A stretch of 64,000 bases of DNA from Kalaharituber pfeilii (taxonomy: Eukaryota > Ascomycota > Pezizomycetes > Pezizales > Pezizaceae). This document shows positions 1-10,489 of the stretch, piece by piece (position 1 is the first letter of the stretch; every line of letters begins with the position of its first letter). The notes below the pieces were generated by a model that saw nothing but the letters and a program-made list of their open reading frames with translations, had not been told where the DNA came from and made no database searches. Both the position numbers and the translations under genes were made by a program. The stretch lies in assembly GCA_015179045.1 (NCBI GenBank), contig WHUZ01000021.1, forward strand, positions 1-64,000, read 5' to 3'.

Positions 1-790
1 TAAGAAAGAGGAGATAGTAGATAAGCCTTCCAGTACTAATATTATAGAGGTGAGGTAGTAGGTGAAGGAGAAATAGTATAATATTATAAGTATGAATGGC
101 TCAGCTCCAGTGGGTGTTAGAAGAGACCAGATGTTATAGCTATAGTAGAGTAAATATGGTAGGTCAGAATAGCTACAGAAGTATATATAGTGAACTAGAA
201 AGATGGCTACTCGGTATGGAGTATGCAGCAGAATAGAGCAATTTATAGACATATTAAGAGAATAATAGGTTTAGAGTTATAGAGAAACTTAGAACACTAC
301 TAGTATTTTAATTCTTCTAACTATACTATTGCTAGCTAGCCTTTATATAGACTTTAGTATAGCTATATATGAGAAGTTAACAAATAAATAATTGGCTGGC
401 CCTATAGCAATTCCTTATCAATACCAATACTAGTAGTAATAGATATATATAGTGAAAATATACAAACATAGTATAGAATAAAGATAATAAATATACTAAT
501 GTATATAGATATATATAAATAAAGCTTTTGTAATTCGAATATATACATTAAGCTGTATTTTGTATGATACACTCTTGTGTAATACTGCTCTATTTAAATA
601 ACGTGAAAATCAATAGTTAAACATAATAGGTAATTAGTCTGGTCAATCAGTATTAGTTTTATATTTAATTACAGGGTCAGTATTATCTCCTTAGTAGATA
701 AGTCTTTATCTCTAGCCATGATAGCTAGGTAGTAGTGGAACTCTTACTTCTTATTATAGTAGTAGGTAAGTTTCTATCCTAGCTATAACA
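1..790 (-). repeat. RIP-degraded copy of LTR family A
   Basis: This AT-rich stretch aligns along most of its length with the intact LTR-A copies at 41825-42523 and 29355-30330, in the same minus orientation. The blocks 'aacttagaacac..ctag', 'cttatatagactt' and 'ggtaagt..ctag..ataaca' are recognisable in order. Differences from the intact copies are overwhelmingly C-to-T and G-to-A. The terminal ...TAACA ends at 790. The left end lies outside the window. It is non-coding. Reading this as RIP is an inference from the transition bias. Confidence 0.75.
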
Positions 791-1110
791 ATAAGTATAT
801 TCAGTATTTTCAAATACTTAATATACTATATATACTTAGCATACTTAACATACTCAATGTATTCTATGATTTTATATTTCATATATACAACTAATATACC
901 TAGTCCTATGAAAATAATCCATTAACTCAATTAGGCAATATTGTAGTATATATGATCAAATTTATAGTATTAAAAAATAGTAGAGTTAGTTATATACTAG
1001 CTTGCTTCTAGATTGCTTAATCCTTTACTTTGGTAACTGAATTAAGTATTAGTTAGGTAATTGAGTACTAGTCATGTAATTGAGTACTAGTTAGGTCACT
1101 TAGACTCTTT
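791..1110 (+). repeat. RIP-degraded copy of the 25985-26325 repeat
   Basis: The sequence parallels 25985-26325 in order and spacing: a 'tactcaatgtattct' block, then 'attaactcaattaggcaatatt', then repeated 'ggtaactgaattaagtattagttaggt' motifs. The copy near 26 kb keeps C and G where this one has T and A. It is the transition-mutated partner of a repeat that is still readable in the same window. Confidence 0.7.
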
Positions 1111-1158
1111 GAAGTCTCAAATAGGTTACTAAATAAATTTTATAAAGTCTAAAGTTAC

Positions 1159-1466
1159 TAGACAGAAAAATAAGTATTCAGATAAGGGATAAATATATAT
1201 TTATATACCATATAGTATTTGGCAGAAACTAATATATTTTTGTCTGATAATAGCTATAACACAATACAAATTTTATAATAGGGTGTTTAATTTCTATATA
1301 TAAGAAAGTATTTAAATAGCTGATGTGATAAAATTTGAACAACTGACATAATGAATTGAGACTTTTATACCTATTCTTTAGTACCAAGCATATAAAAATA
1401 TACTAGTTTGTATCAAATACTGCATAGCATATAATATGTATTATCTCTTATTCAAATACTTGTCTA
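1159..1466. mobile_element. Degraded MITE with TAGACAGAAAAATAAG-type termini
   Basis: The left end reads TAGACAGAAAAATAAGTATT and the right end is its inverted, mutated counterpart (..AAATACTTGTCTA). The interior keeps '..gcaagcatat' and 'ctagtttgtatcaaatactgcatag' blocks shared with the copy at 22979-23192 and with the inner part of 56329-57598. Most differences are transitions. No coding capacity is seen, so it is an inactive non-autonomous element. Confidence 0.6.
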
Positions 1467-1784
1467 GTAAAATAGGATATTATAAATAGAGCATTATATT
1501 ATAAATAGGGTATTATTATATCTCTTTAGAGTGTTCAAACTCTTCGACCTAGAGTTAAGATTTAGTTACTTTTACATATTTAGAGAACATGTTGGGTACT
1601 AATGAGGGGCAATAATTTATAATATATATACATATAAGTATAGGATTTACTACTTGATCTGATTTGTCTATGTTACTAGCATATAGTAACAACTGATAAA
1701 CTGGCTTGTCATCTGAATCTGCTTGCTGGCATAGTACAAAGTCGCATCTAACTTTGCGGTCGGGAGGTTGCCGGTACAAGGGCG

Positions 1785-2490
1785 CATCGACAGCTCATCG
1801 ATCTATAGGCACCTGAACCTCACGCCCGCGAGATTGCTGACACACAGGTGCATCGACTGGCGCCTGAACTGCTCATAGACTGGCTCCTGAATCTCGCACC
1901 CGCGAGGTTGCCCACATGAAGGCACATCGACAGCTCATCAATCTACAGGCAGCTGAACCTCGCGCCCGCGAGATTGCTGACACACAGGCGTATCGACTGG
2001 CACCTGAACTGCTCATCGACTAGCCCCTGAATCTCGTGCCCGCGAGGGTGCCCGTACGAAGGCATGTCGACAGCTCATCAATCTATAGGCAGCTGAACCT
2101 CGTGCTCGTGAGATTGCTGACACACAGGCGCATCGACTGGCGCCTGAACTGCTCATCGACTGGCCCCTGAATCTCGCGCTCGTGAGGTTGCACGCACGAA
2201 GGCACATCGACAGCTTATCAATTTATAGGCACCTGAACCTCGCGCCCGCGAGATTGCTGACACGCGGGCATATCGACCGGCACCTGTCCTGAACCTTGCA
2301 CCCCCGAGCTTGCCCGCACGAAGGCGCATCGACAGCTCATCGACAGGTACCTGAACCTCGTGCCCGCGAAGTTGCCGATACGAAGCCACATCGATATCCT
2401 TCTCCATCTCGCGCTCGTGAGGTTAACAGCATGGCATGCCGCGCACCCATTGGTCATTGACAGGCGCCTGAACCTCGCGAGGCTGGCAGC
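1785..2490. repeat. 140-bp satellite array with about 45-bp substructure
   Basis: The motif 'catcgacagctcatc' recurs at 1785, 1925, 2065 and 2205 (exactly 140 bp apart) and at 2327 (122 bp). Each unit carries three degenerate CTGAACCTCGCGCCCGCGAG-like submotifs. It is GC-rich and follows the AT-rich block abruptly at about 1740. Open frames through it are artefacts of the period. Confidence 0.85.
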
Positions 2491-2689
2491 GCTGCACCTT
2501 ACGTCATCCTCCCACTCGCCAGCCCAGCATGTGGATCTGAAACCTATTAATTCTAGACCGACCTCTTCTCACACAACTCTGCATGCTAGTACTTACCTCC
2601 CCTTAGCCAACTTCGCGTGCGTGAGGTCAATTATATGCATCCGTTTGTAGCCTACACTGCCGGCTCAACTATATAGTCTCCATAGTCAC

Positions 2690-2897
2690 GTGACTCACTC
2701 TCCTCCGAAGTCGCAAATATCACCGCCGACATCAGACACCTCCAAAACCAAACCGAAAAGAGCAAGGACGAGCAAACAGGATGATGATATAGCATCTTTA
2801 GACACCTTGGTGGCTAAAAATGTCAAGCAGATGACAACAATGTGGAAGTCGAACATGCCAAAACCCCAAGAGCGGGAGTTAACCCAGCTTAAGACTA
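2690..2897 (+). pseudogene. 5' part of an unrecognised gene split by a pogo-like element
   Basis: An ATG-started frame encodes a basic, Ser/Thr/Lys-rich N-terminus (about 69 codons to the insertion) and then runs into the transposon's terminal repeat at 2898. If the transposon and one TA are removed, the frame continues without a break into the sequence at 12941 (Gln-Leu-Lys-Thr then Lys-Leu-His-Ala). I do not recognise the family. The present copy cannot make the complete protein. Confidence 0.6.
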
Positions 2898-4039
2898 CTG
2901 TAGTTCACCACTTTCCCAGACATGTTTGCCACCAAAAGTGCACAACTTCGACGACCAACATCTCAACAACCACGAGGAACTACAACATTCTGAGTATAAC
3001 AGGAGAAACTACTTAAGCTAATCTTACACATCTATGCCCTTCTAATATGAATAACAGACCCAACACTTTCAGCATCACTTGAGTCATTTTGCTCATCTTC
3101 AGCCTCCTCCCTATCCTGCCCCTGCTCCTCATTCTCTGTCTCGTCCTGCCTCTCTGGCTCCTCCTGCCCATCCTGCTCAGCTTCCTGTAGTCTATCTTCA
3201 TCCTCCTGATCCTGCTCAGAGCTAGTGAGCTTATCTCGTTTGCGCTTTTTACACCATTTAGCTGCCTTTGCTGCTGCCTCCTCCTCACGAGCCTTGACAG
3301 CCTCTACAATACTGCTGATAAGCACTGCCGTGACCTTTAGTTTACGGCGATCAGACTTAGGCTTATCCTTCAACAAAGATCTAAGACGTTGCACCTCAAT
3401 TTGAGCTATGTCATGCTCTGCCATAGCAATTTCAGCTGCACAGCTAAAATGTTTCAGTGCTGACTCTGTAGTTTGCGAGAATATCTCCGGACCTTCGAGA
3501 GTCTGCTTGGCATATCTGCGTAGTGTTCGTGGCGTCTTTGGGGTAGCAGGAGTAGGAATCGTGATTGGTAGAGGAATAGATGCTTTCTGAGGAGAAGAGA
3601 GGTTGTATTCATAGTAAACCTTGTTAGGATTAAAGGGGATAAGTCCAGTTGCTCGGAAGGAACTTTGAAGTGTGTGGCAAGTGTAGGCTTTATGTCTAGC
3701 TGCTTTGAAGATCGTATAGAAGGACTCTTTATTGATGCTGATTCCTTCACCCATGTTGTATACTCTTTGGACTTCCTGTTTATAGTATGTACTCAACACA
3801 CCAAAAACACTAACATCTAGCAGCTGAAGTGCATGCGTAGTATGAGGTGGTAAACACAATGCTAGGATACAATTATCGTAGCAATACTTGAGGAAGCGGT
3901 ATGTAATATGTGAATAGTGATTATCGAGAATTAGCAGACGATACTTGCTAGCAGCTCGGTCTCTCGTAGCTGGATCAAATACTTTTACAAGCCATTCATA
4001 GGTTAGATTGTCATTGGTATATCCTGATGAAGAATGTGC

Positions 4040-4261
4040 TTTTTTTTTTATTTTTTTTTATATCATTTATCGCATGCCGCCTAAGGGCTATGGCGATGTT
4101 TAGCTAAATAAGTAAAAAAAGAAGGTTAAAAACAACGACAGAAACATTCCCGCCTAAAAAAACCCCAATCCTAACCCTGACCTAAATACATGTATTTCCC
4201 GCTGTTTCCATTTATGTTGCGGGGGGAAAGCAGCCAGCCGTCTGCCTCACCTCCGTCCCCT
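4040..4261 (-). mobile_element. 5'-truncated LINE-type fragment with hairpin tail
   Basis: It begins (plus strand) with a T-run equivalent to the poly(A) tail, followed by the 'catttatcgcatgccgcc..ggctatggcgat' hairpin tail. A 15-bp target duplication TGATGAAGAATGTGC flanks it (4025-4039 and 4262-4276). The body resembles the 3' UTR of the ORF1-only element at 38601-40634. It interrupts the pogo transposase pseudogene. Confidence 0.85.
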
Positions 4262-4459
4262 TGATGAAGAATGTGCGAAGAATGCAGCTCTTGTAGCTTC
4301 AACACCTCTTATCCAACCAACGTATAATGCAGCTCCTTTGTAGATGATCAATGGTGGCAAGGCATCACCAATACCGGATATGCAATCCAGAATTGTAACA
4401 AGTTCTCAGTTGCCATCTACTCAAATAGGAAGTATAATTAGTATGACATCACTATGACT

Positions 4460-4834
4460 TGTCGGAACATTACATCCGTTGCCACCTGTTGCTATTATTA
4501 TTGTTCTCTGTTATTGTGTCGTTCCACTCATGCATTTAACCTCGCTATTGGATTATATATGAATACGCCACAACGCCAGCTTTTATGTGGCTTACGCCAC
4601 AGCGTTCTCTTTGCAAGCCACGCATCCCGTACCTTTCTCACCTTTCCTGATATGATATCTTCCCTGATAATTTCCTATTCAGTCATGGTTCACAAGTCAT
4701 GTTATGCTATGCTTTCTCATGTATATAAACCTACTGTTCTTGCGACTCTACGTTCAATAGACTTAACGGTATCTCTATACTTCTATAGCCCTCACCGTGA
4801 CAAAGCAGCTCTCGCAGACCCTCCCACTCGTATA
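4460..4834 (+). repeat. 5' LTR of the copia element
   Basis: This is 375 bp long, matching 9341-9715. Six differences were found by eye, and in each the 5' LTR has A or T where the 3' LTR has G or C. It contains 'atgtatataaacc' as a possible TATA region. Confidence 0.9.
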
Positions 4835-4849
4835 GGTTATGAGCCCGAG
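4835..4849 (+). promoter_or_regulatory. Putative primer-binding site (half-tRNA type)
   Basis: GGTTATGAGCCCGAG follows the 5' LTR with no spacer. It is complementary to CTCGGGCTCATAACC, which resembles the 5' side of the anticodon stem plus the CAT anticodon loop of initiator tRNA-Met, and not a tRNA 3' end. Drosophila copia is known to prime from a cleaved initiator tRNA at this position. The tRNA identity here is inferred. Confidence 0.6.
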
Positions 4850-5027
4850 TTAGTGCAACCACTACTGCCGATACCTTTCTTCCTCATACACAACTGCGTA
4901 TCCGCTACTCCTGTCAAGTCTCCTTACACCTCCCGTGGATATCAACTCTGCGCATCACTATCGCTGTCGCCGTCGCATCCTTGTTATCACCACTATCGCT
5001 TGTCGCATCCCTCCTCATTACGTCAAA

Positions 5028-6113
5028 ATGACTGATGTTGCATGGTCCATCCCTAACTACCGGATTAACCGGTTCACCAGGCTTGATGGCAAAGGAAGCT
5101 ACACCTCCTGGGCCTTAAGGCCCAAAGTGCACCTGGAAACCATCGAAGTTTGGGAAATTGTGTTAGGTACTGAGCAAAAACCGGACACAGACAAACATAA
5201 CAACTGGAAGCGCAAAAACAACTACACTAAGGCCCTCCTTACGGAAATGATCGATGACGAATATCAATACCTTATTTCCGATAATGAGCTCGCCAAGACA
5301 GCATGGAAAGCCATAGAAGACAAGTTCAATCGAAAAAACGTCATGTCAAACGTCAATGCCCTCCTTGCAGTACTCAATTGCTATAAGGATGAGGCTACAT
5401 CCACTATTGACCATGTACAGCAATTCGAAGCACTCTGGAGTCGGTTCGCACAGCGCGTGAACTCTGTCACTACCAGCGACAAAGAATACCTCCAAGGTCT
5501 CAAACAGTCCTGGTCTGACGACTCCTGGAAGTCTGTTATGCTCATCAATTCGCTCCCTCCGTCGCAATCGCAGTTCAAGGAGATTCTTCTTTCCCGTGCC
5601 GAAACCGGATCATATAACAGTATTCGCTCCTCGCTCATTGACTCTACAACCAACGTCCCCACCTCCGGTAGTGCCTTGGTTGCGGCTGCATCACAGAAGA
5701 AGCCGACGAAGTCAAAGGACAAGAAGAAGAACTCTCAGACTAAAGGAAAAGGAAAAGGGAAAGGTGACGCTAGTCCTAATGAGTGTTCATGGTGTAAAAA
5801 ACATGACCTCAATTACATTGGGCACGTACATATTAACTGCTCATTTCTTAAGGACTACCAGTCAAGGATGGCTGCCTTTAAGGCTAGTCAATCCGGTACA
5901 GCTCAGCTCGCCGTCGTTCCCGCCGCCTCCGGTACCGCTCATCTCGCCATTGCTTCTCCCTCCTCTCAGCTCACGGTCCTTCCCGCCGCCTCTGTCCAAC
6001 CTCCCAATATGTCCTCAGGCGTCGCCTACCTTGCTGCCTCTCCTCTGCCTCCTTCCTCTACTCCTCTTGGTACAGCATTTTTGGCTGAAAATGCAGAAAC
6101 TGATGAGGTATAG
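5028..6113 (+). CDS. gag: Copia gag protein
   Basis: I take the start as the ATG at 5028 (MTDVAWSIPNY), 31 codons inside a longer frame, because the gag-like sequence begins there. The 361-residue product has the copia gag (UBN2-type) region with GSYTSWALR near the N-terminus and a Lys-rich stretch (KSKDKKKNSQTKGKGKGKG). A zinc knuckle follows with spacing CX2CX9HX4C (CSWCKK..GHVHINC). The C-terminus is an Ala/Ser/Pro-rich repeat (TAQLAVVPAASGTAHLAI). It ends at a TAG directly before the protease motif in the same frame. It should coat element RNA in virus-like particles. Confidence 0.85.
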   Translation: MTDVAWSIPNYRINRFTRLDGKGSYTSWALRPKVHLETIEVWEIVLGTEQKPDTDKHNNWKRKNNYTKALLTEMIDDEYQYLISDNELAKTAWKAIEDKFNRKNVMSNVNALLAVLNCYKDEATSTIDHVQQFEALWSRFAQRVNSVTTSDKEYLQGLKQSWSDDSWKSVMLINSLPPSQSQFKEILLSRAETGSYNSIRSSLIDSTTNVPTSGSALVAAASQKKPTKSKDKKKNSQTKGKGKGKGDASPNECSWCKKHDLNYIGHVHINCSFLKDYQSRMAAFKASQSGTAQLAVVPAASGTAHLAIASPSSQLTVLPAASVQPPNMSSGVAYLAASPLPPSSTPLGTAFLAENAETDEV

Positions 6114-9100
6114 TTCTTTGATACCGGCGCATCACATCATATCTCTTCTAATCTTTCCTACCTAGATAATCCGACTCTAGATCGCACTCCGATCAAGGTT
6201 GGAGGAGGTACCGTACTCTGGAGTACGCACAAGGGAAGTGTTAGAATGAGTGTGAAGATAGATGGCCGTGTTCAAGAGCTTTTCCTTCCTTATGTACTGT
6301 ATTTACCTGATTGGAATGAAGGATGTTTGGTCTCATGGAATCAGCTGGCTGACCAAAAGAGGTTTCGCATAATTGGTGCGGATGATTGGATCAGAATTGT
6401 TAGGAAGGCTGATAATAAATCTTGTTTCATTGCTCTCCGTGAGCATGGTCTCCTACGAATACCCGTGCTCCCAAGATCCGGTCATGCATATCTAACAAGT
6501 GTACAGTTCTGGCATGAAGCACTGGGTCATACTTCTCCACAGATGTGGGGAAGCGCTCTTGACCGTTACGCTGATGGCGAAAAGCTACCCAGGCGACCTT
6601 CCTACTTCCTTTGCGACAAATGTGCTCTGTATAATTCCACGTATAGGACCCCTTTACCCCTAGAAACCCGGACGACTACCCCTTTGACCTCATTCATACG
6701 GACGTCGCCGGCCCGTTTTCAACGCAATCGTTAGGCGGAAATCTCTATTATATGACCTTCATCGACGACTTCTCCCGGTTCGCTGAAATTCGGTTTATGG
6801 CTCGCAAAAGTGACGCCACCGACCACCTCATTGCGCTCTGTAACAAGGTGCATACGAACACTGGTAGATACCCCCACCGCATTAGGTCAGATAGAGGTGG
6901 TGAGTATATCAACACCAAATGGAACAACTTCTGTGCCGAAAATGGCATCACTCATGAGGTTACCGCCGCCTACTCACCAGAATCGAATGGTGTTGCTGAG
7001 AGATACAACCTCACCATTTCGAACATGGTCCGACCATCTCTAGGAAATTCTCCTAGGTTCTTGTGGCCGGAAGCTTATTCTACGGCAACCTATCTCAAGA
7101 ACCGCCTCCCTCATACGGTCTTAAAGGGAAAAACACCATATGAACTCCTTCATGGGAAACGACCTATGATAGGACACTTACGCCCATTCTACACCAAGTG
7201 CTACGTTCACATACCTGAGCAAATTCGCGGTCCTGGAAGTAAGCTCAACCCACGTGCACTGGAAGGATACTTAGTCGGATATACTGAATCACCTGAGTTA
7301 TTCCGCATCTACATCCCATCCAAACGTTCGGTGGAGGCCGTTCGACAAGTTCGATTCGTATCACATCTCAATACGGTCGACATCGAACTCTCCTCTGCTC
7401 CTCCTCCTACTGAACAACCTGTCTCCTCCACAGAATCCCAATCTCGCAAGCCAATCGAACCCACTGACGACCAGTTGCAGAGTATACCTGGAACGTTTCC
7501 TCAAACGTCCAGTAAACCAGCAACCGCATCTATACCCCGTGATACCACAATACTCCCTCAAACTACGGCACCTCCTGCACAATCGACTACTACTCCTCCC
7601 TCACCTCCACCGGTCGAACCGGAATGGTGGAAAGCCTACGGCGAATCATTCCCTGAGGCAATACAATCCGCGTTAGCCGAACGACAGCTTCTAAGCGAAG
7701 ATAGTGGAAATCGCAGCTCCTCACCTGGTCCCTCTCGTGTACAACCTAAGAGAGAGGTCAAAAAGGGCTCTGAGTTTAACTACTTTCCAGCACTTCTAGC
7801 TCGCGAACCTCAGTCCTACGAAGAAGCCATGTCATGCTATGACTACGCCCAATGGGCTGACGCAATTCAGGAGGAATACCAGTCAATTCAGGATGCCAAA
7901 GTCTGGGATGTGCATGATATCACGGAGTTACCTGCAGGTCGAAAGGCCATACATTCTCGATGGGTCTTTAAGATTAAGCTACGAGCTGATGGATCTGTTG
8001 ATCGGTACAAGGCACGGTTGGTAGTAAAAGGGTATAGTCAGAAACCCGGTATTGACTATGACGAGACGTTCGCACCTGTTACACGGTATGATTCCCTCCG
8101 TCTCGTTATTGCCCTCGCTGCCTCACTGGACTTGTTACTTGAGCAATTGGATATCAAGACAGCGTTTCTGAATGGCGATTTGGACGAAGAAATCTGGATG
8201 CTGCCTCCACCAGGCATCGGCCTAGAAGGCCAGGTTCTTCGTCTCAAGAAGGCATTATATGGGCTTAAACAAGCACCTCTGAAGTGGTATGAAAAACTAT
8301 CCTCAGTAATTGCGGCCCTTGGTTTTACACCGTTACACTTCGATCCATGCGTCTTCGTTTTCTATAATGCCGGCCGCAGGACTATTCTTGTGGTTTACGT
8401 TGATGATCTTACTGTCTGTGGTACCCGTGCCGACCTGGATCTCTTAACTGAGCATCTAAAGAAGCACTTTACAGTGACTGTAAAGGGGAAACTGCAGTGG
8501 TTACTAGGTATCGAAGTTATACAAGATAGAGAGAGCATTATCCTATCCCAGTCCCAGTACGCCGAACAAATCCTTCGAAAATTCGGTATGGATAACTGCC
8601 GGTCAGTTACAACTCCGCTGGACCCTAAGGTCAAACTCTGCAAAGCTACACCTGAGGAACAGCCTGTCGACACCAACCTGTACCAACAAATAATTGGTTC
8701 ACTCATGTATCTTGTCACTGGAACTCGCCCGGATCTTGCATTCTCTGTCTCTTTTCTCTCTCAGTTTGCTTCTCGTCCCCTCGAATCGCATCATACAGCT
8801 CTTAAAAGGGTTCTTCGTTACCTTTCTGGAACACGTCATTGGAATTTGAAATACCCTCGTCATCAGCCACTTGCTCTCGTTGGATACTCGGATGCCGCAC
8901 ATGCACCGTGCTTGGATACTCGACGTTCATGGTCTGGATATGCATTCACATTGGGAGGTTGTCTAATCTCATGGGGATCTAAGAAACAGAACTGCGTCTC
9001 TGTTTCTACTACAGAATCAGAGTACGTTGCCCTCTCCCTCTGTGCTCGTCAAGCTGTCTGGTACCTCCATGGATTTCAGGAACTCGGCCTCGAAATTCCA

Positions 9101-9292
9101 ATACATCTCTGGTATGACAATACAGCCTCCATCGATATCTCCAACAATCCAGTACAACACCAAAAAACGAAGCATATAGATATTCACTACCATTTCACTC
9201 GTGAGCATCTTGCTGCTGGTGATTTCTCCCTTGACTATCTCCAAACAGATACCAACCCTTCCGATCTGTGCACCAAAGCCTCGAACATGTGA
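6114..9292 (+). pseudogene. pol: Copia pol: protease, integrase, RT, RNase H (one frameshift)
   Basis: Translation in the gag frame right after the TAG gives FFDTGASHHIS, the aspartic protease site, so gag and pol were once one frame and TAG probably replaces a Trp codon. GAG-pre-integrase sequence (FWHEALGHTSPQMW) follows. A frameshift lies near 6650-6660, after which the frame gives integrase (HTDVAGPF, then SDRGGEYINTKW and the ESNGVAERYN Glu site). RT follows with GYSQKPGIDYDETFAPV, ALYGLKQAPLKWY and the YVDDL catalytic motif, then RNase H with GYSDAAHA and STTESEYVALS. It ends at 9292, just before the 3' LTR. All domains are present. Confidence 0.9.
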
Positions 9293-9340
9293 AGCACATC
9301 AGGTTCTCACGTCAACTTGGCTGCAACGTCTGAGAGAGAG

Positions 9341-9715
9341 TGTCGGAACATTACATCCGTTGCCACCTGTTGCTATTATTATTGTTCTCTGTTATTGTGT
9401 CGTTCCACTCATGCATTTAACCTCGCTATTGGATTATGTATGAATACGCCACAACGCCAGCTTTTATGTGGCTTACGCCACGGCGTTCTCTTTGCAAGCC
9501 ACGCATCCCGTGCCTTTCTCACCTTTCCTGATATGATATCTTCCCTGATAATTTCCTATTCAGTCATGGTTCACAAGTCACGTTATGCTATGCTTTCTCA
9601 TGTATATAAACCTGCTGTTCTTGCGACTCTACGTTCAATAGACTTAACGGTATCTCTATACTTCTATAGCCCTCACCGTGACAAAGCAGCCCTCGCAGAC
9701 CCTCCCACTCGTATA
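9341..9715 (+). repeat. 3' LTR of the copia element
   Basis: 375 bp, preceded by the purine tract TGAGAGAGAG and followed by the target duplication TGACT. It carries the G/C state at every site where the two LTRs differ. Confidence 0.9.
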
Positions 9716-10448
9716 TGACTTATATTTGACATATCTTGACTTCGTGCACCTCCTTTTCTATTGCCAGTAAATCGTATGATCTTACTATTAGCTGCTACAC
9801 CTAATAGAACTCCTTTCTCATCCATATTGTATATGTTTTTTTCGTCAATAGCAAAGTCACATCGAGCTTCATCAAACTGCTTGAAGTTAGCCCATGCAAG
9901 TCTAAATAGTATTAAGGTACATACCAGATCGAATAAGCTCTTGAAAATCTCGTAGCTAGTAGAAAACTGGCGCTCTTTGTTCCTTGCTTTGTAGAAAATA
10001 GATTCCAGATCAGATTCTCTAGCTATGAACCGGGTAACCCAATTTATCCCAGGCACTTTTCTTGTAATTGCTACTACAACCTCTCGTACATAGCTAGCAT
10101 TAACTGCAAATCCCCATTTGTCCTTCCTAATAATCCAATCCTTCACTACCTTGACTTGCTTAGGTGATAGTAGCATATCGTTAGTGTGGCATTTGTTTCG
10201 AGGTCGCTTACCATGTACTCGATCGTGAAGGGTAGATTTTGCAACACCATGAAGGTATGCAGCACGCCGCAGGTTGCCTTTGGCATGAGGACCGCGGCGG
10301 TACTCACGGAGAGCAGCCTGGATAGCAGTTTCATCAGACATTGGAAGATATGAAGATGAATATGTGGAATTGTGATGTTGACCTCTAAGCGAGCAGAAAT
10401 CCTGCAAATTTATAGACCTCTATGTACCTACTCACCAGTGCATATCAC

Positions 10449-10450
<2 letters not shown>

Positions 10451-10489
<39 letters not shown>

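Larger units (their letters stand above)
4460..9715 (+). mobile_element. Complete Ty1/copia LTR retrotransposon
   Basis: Two 375-bp LTRs (4460-4834 and 9341-9715) flank gag, protease, integrase, RT and RNase H in copia order. A 5-bp duplication TGACT lies at 4455-4459 and 9716-9720. The LTRs begin TGTCGG and end CGTATA, so the terminal dinucleotide is TA and not CA. A purine tract (gagagagag) abuts the 3' LTR. The LTRs differ at about six sites, so the insertion is fairly young. Pol carries one nonsense codon and one frameshift, so this copy probably cannot move on its own. Confidence 0.95.
3032..10341 (-). pseudogene. Pogo-like transposase, broken by three insertions and stop codons
   Basis: The N-terminal piece (10341 down to 9721) starts at MSDETAIQAALREYRRG and has a Psq-type helix-turn-helix followed by a CENP-B-like region. 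The first catalytic Asp lies in NMDEKG. The middle piece (4454 to 4277) contains in-frame TGA codons. The C-terminal piece (4039 to 3032) has the second Asp region (LLILDNHYSH), then CLPPHTTHALQLLD, and ends in a long acidic tail rich in Glu/Gln/Asp. The copia element interrupts between the first and second pieces and a LINE-type fragment between the second and third. A family II LINE sits upstream of the start. The DDE_1/CENP-B family is clear, and the gene is dead. Confidence 0.85.

Noticed and set aside
1555..1779. Minus-strand 74-codon frame
   Set aside because: It crosses the border between RIP-degraded DNA and the satellite, with no homology that I recognise.
4454..5035. Frame starting in the copia 5' LTR as a separate protein
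   Set aside because: It spans the LTR and leader. The same LTR stretch is open at 9317-9718, showing it is only LTR sequence.
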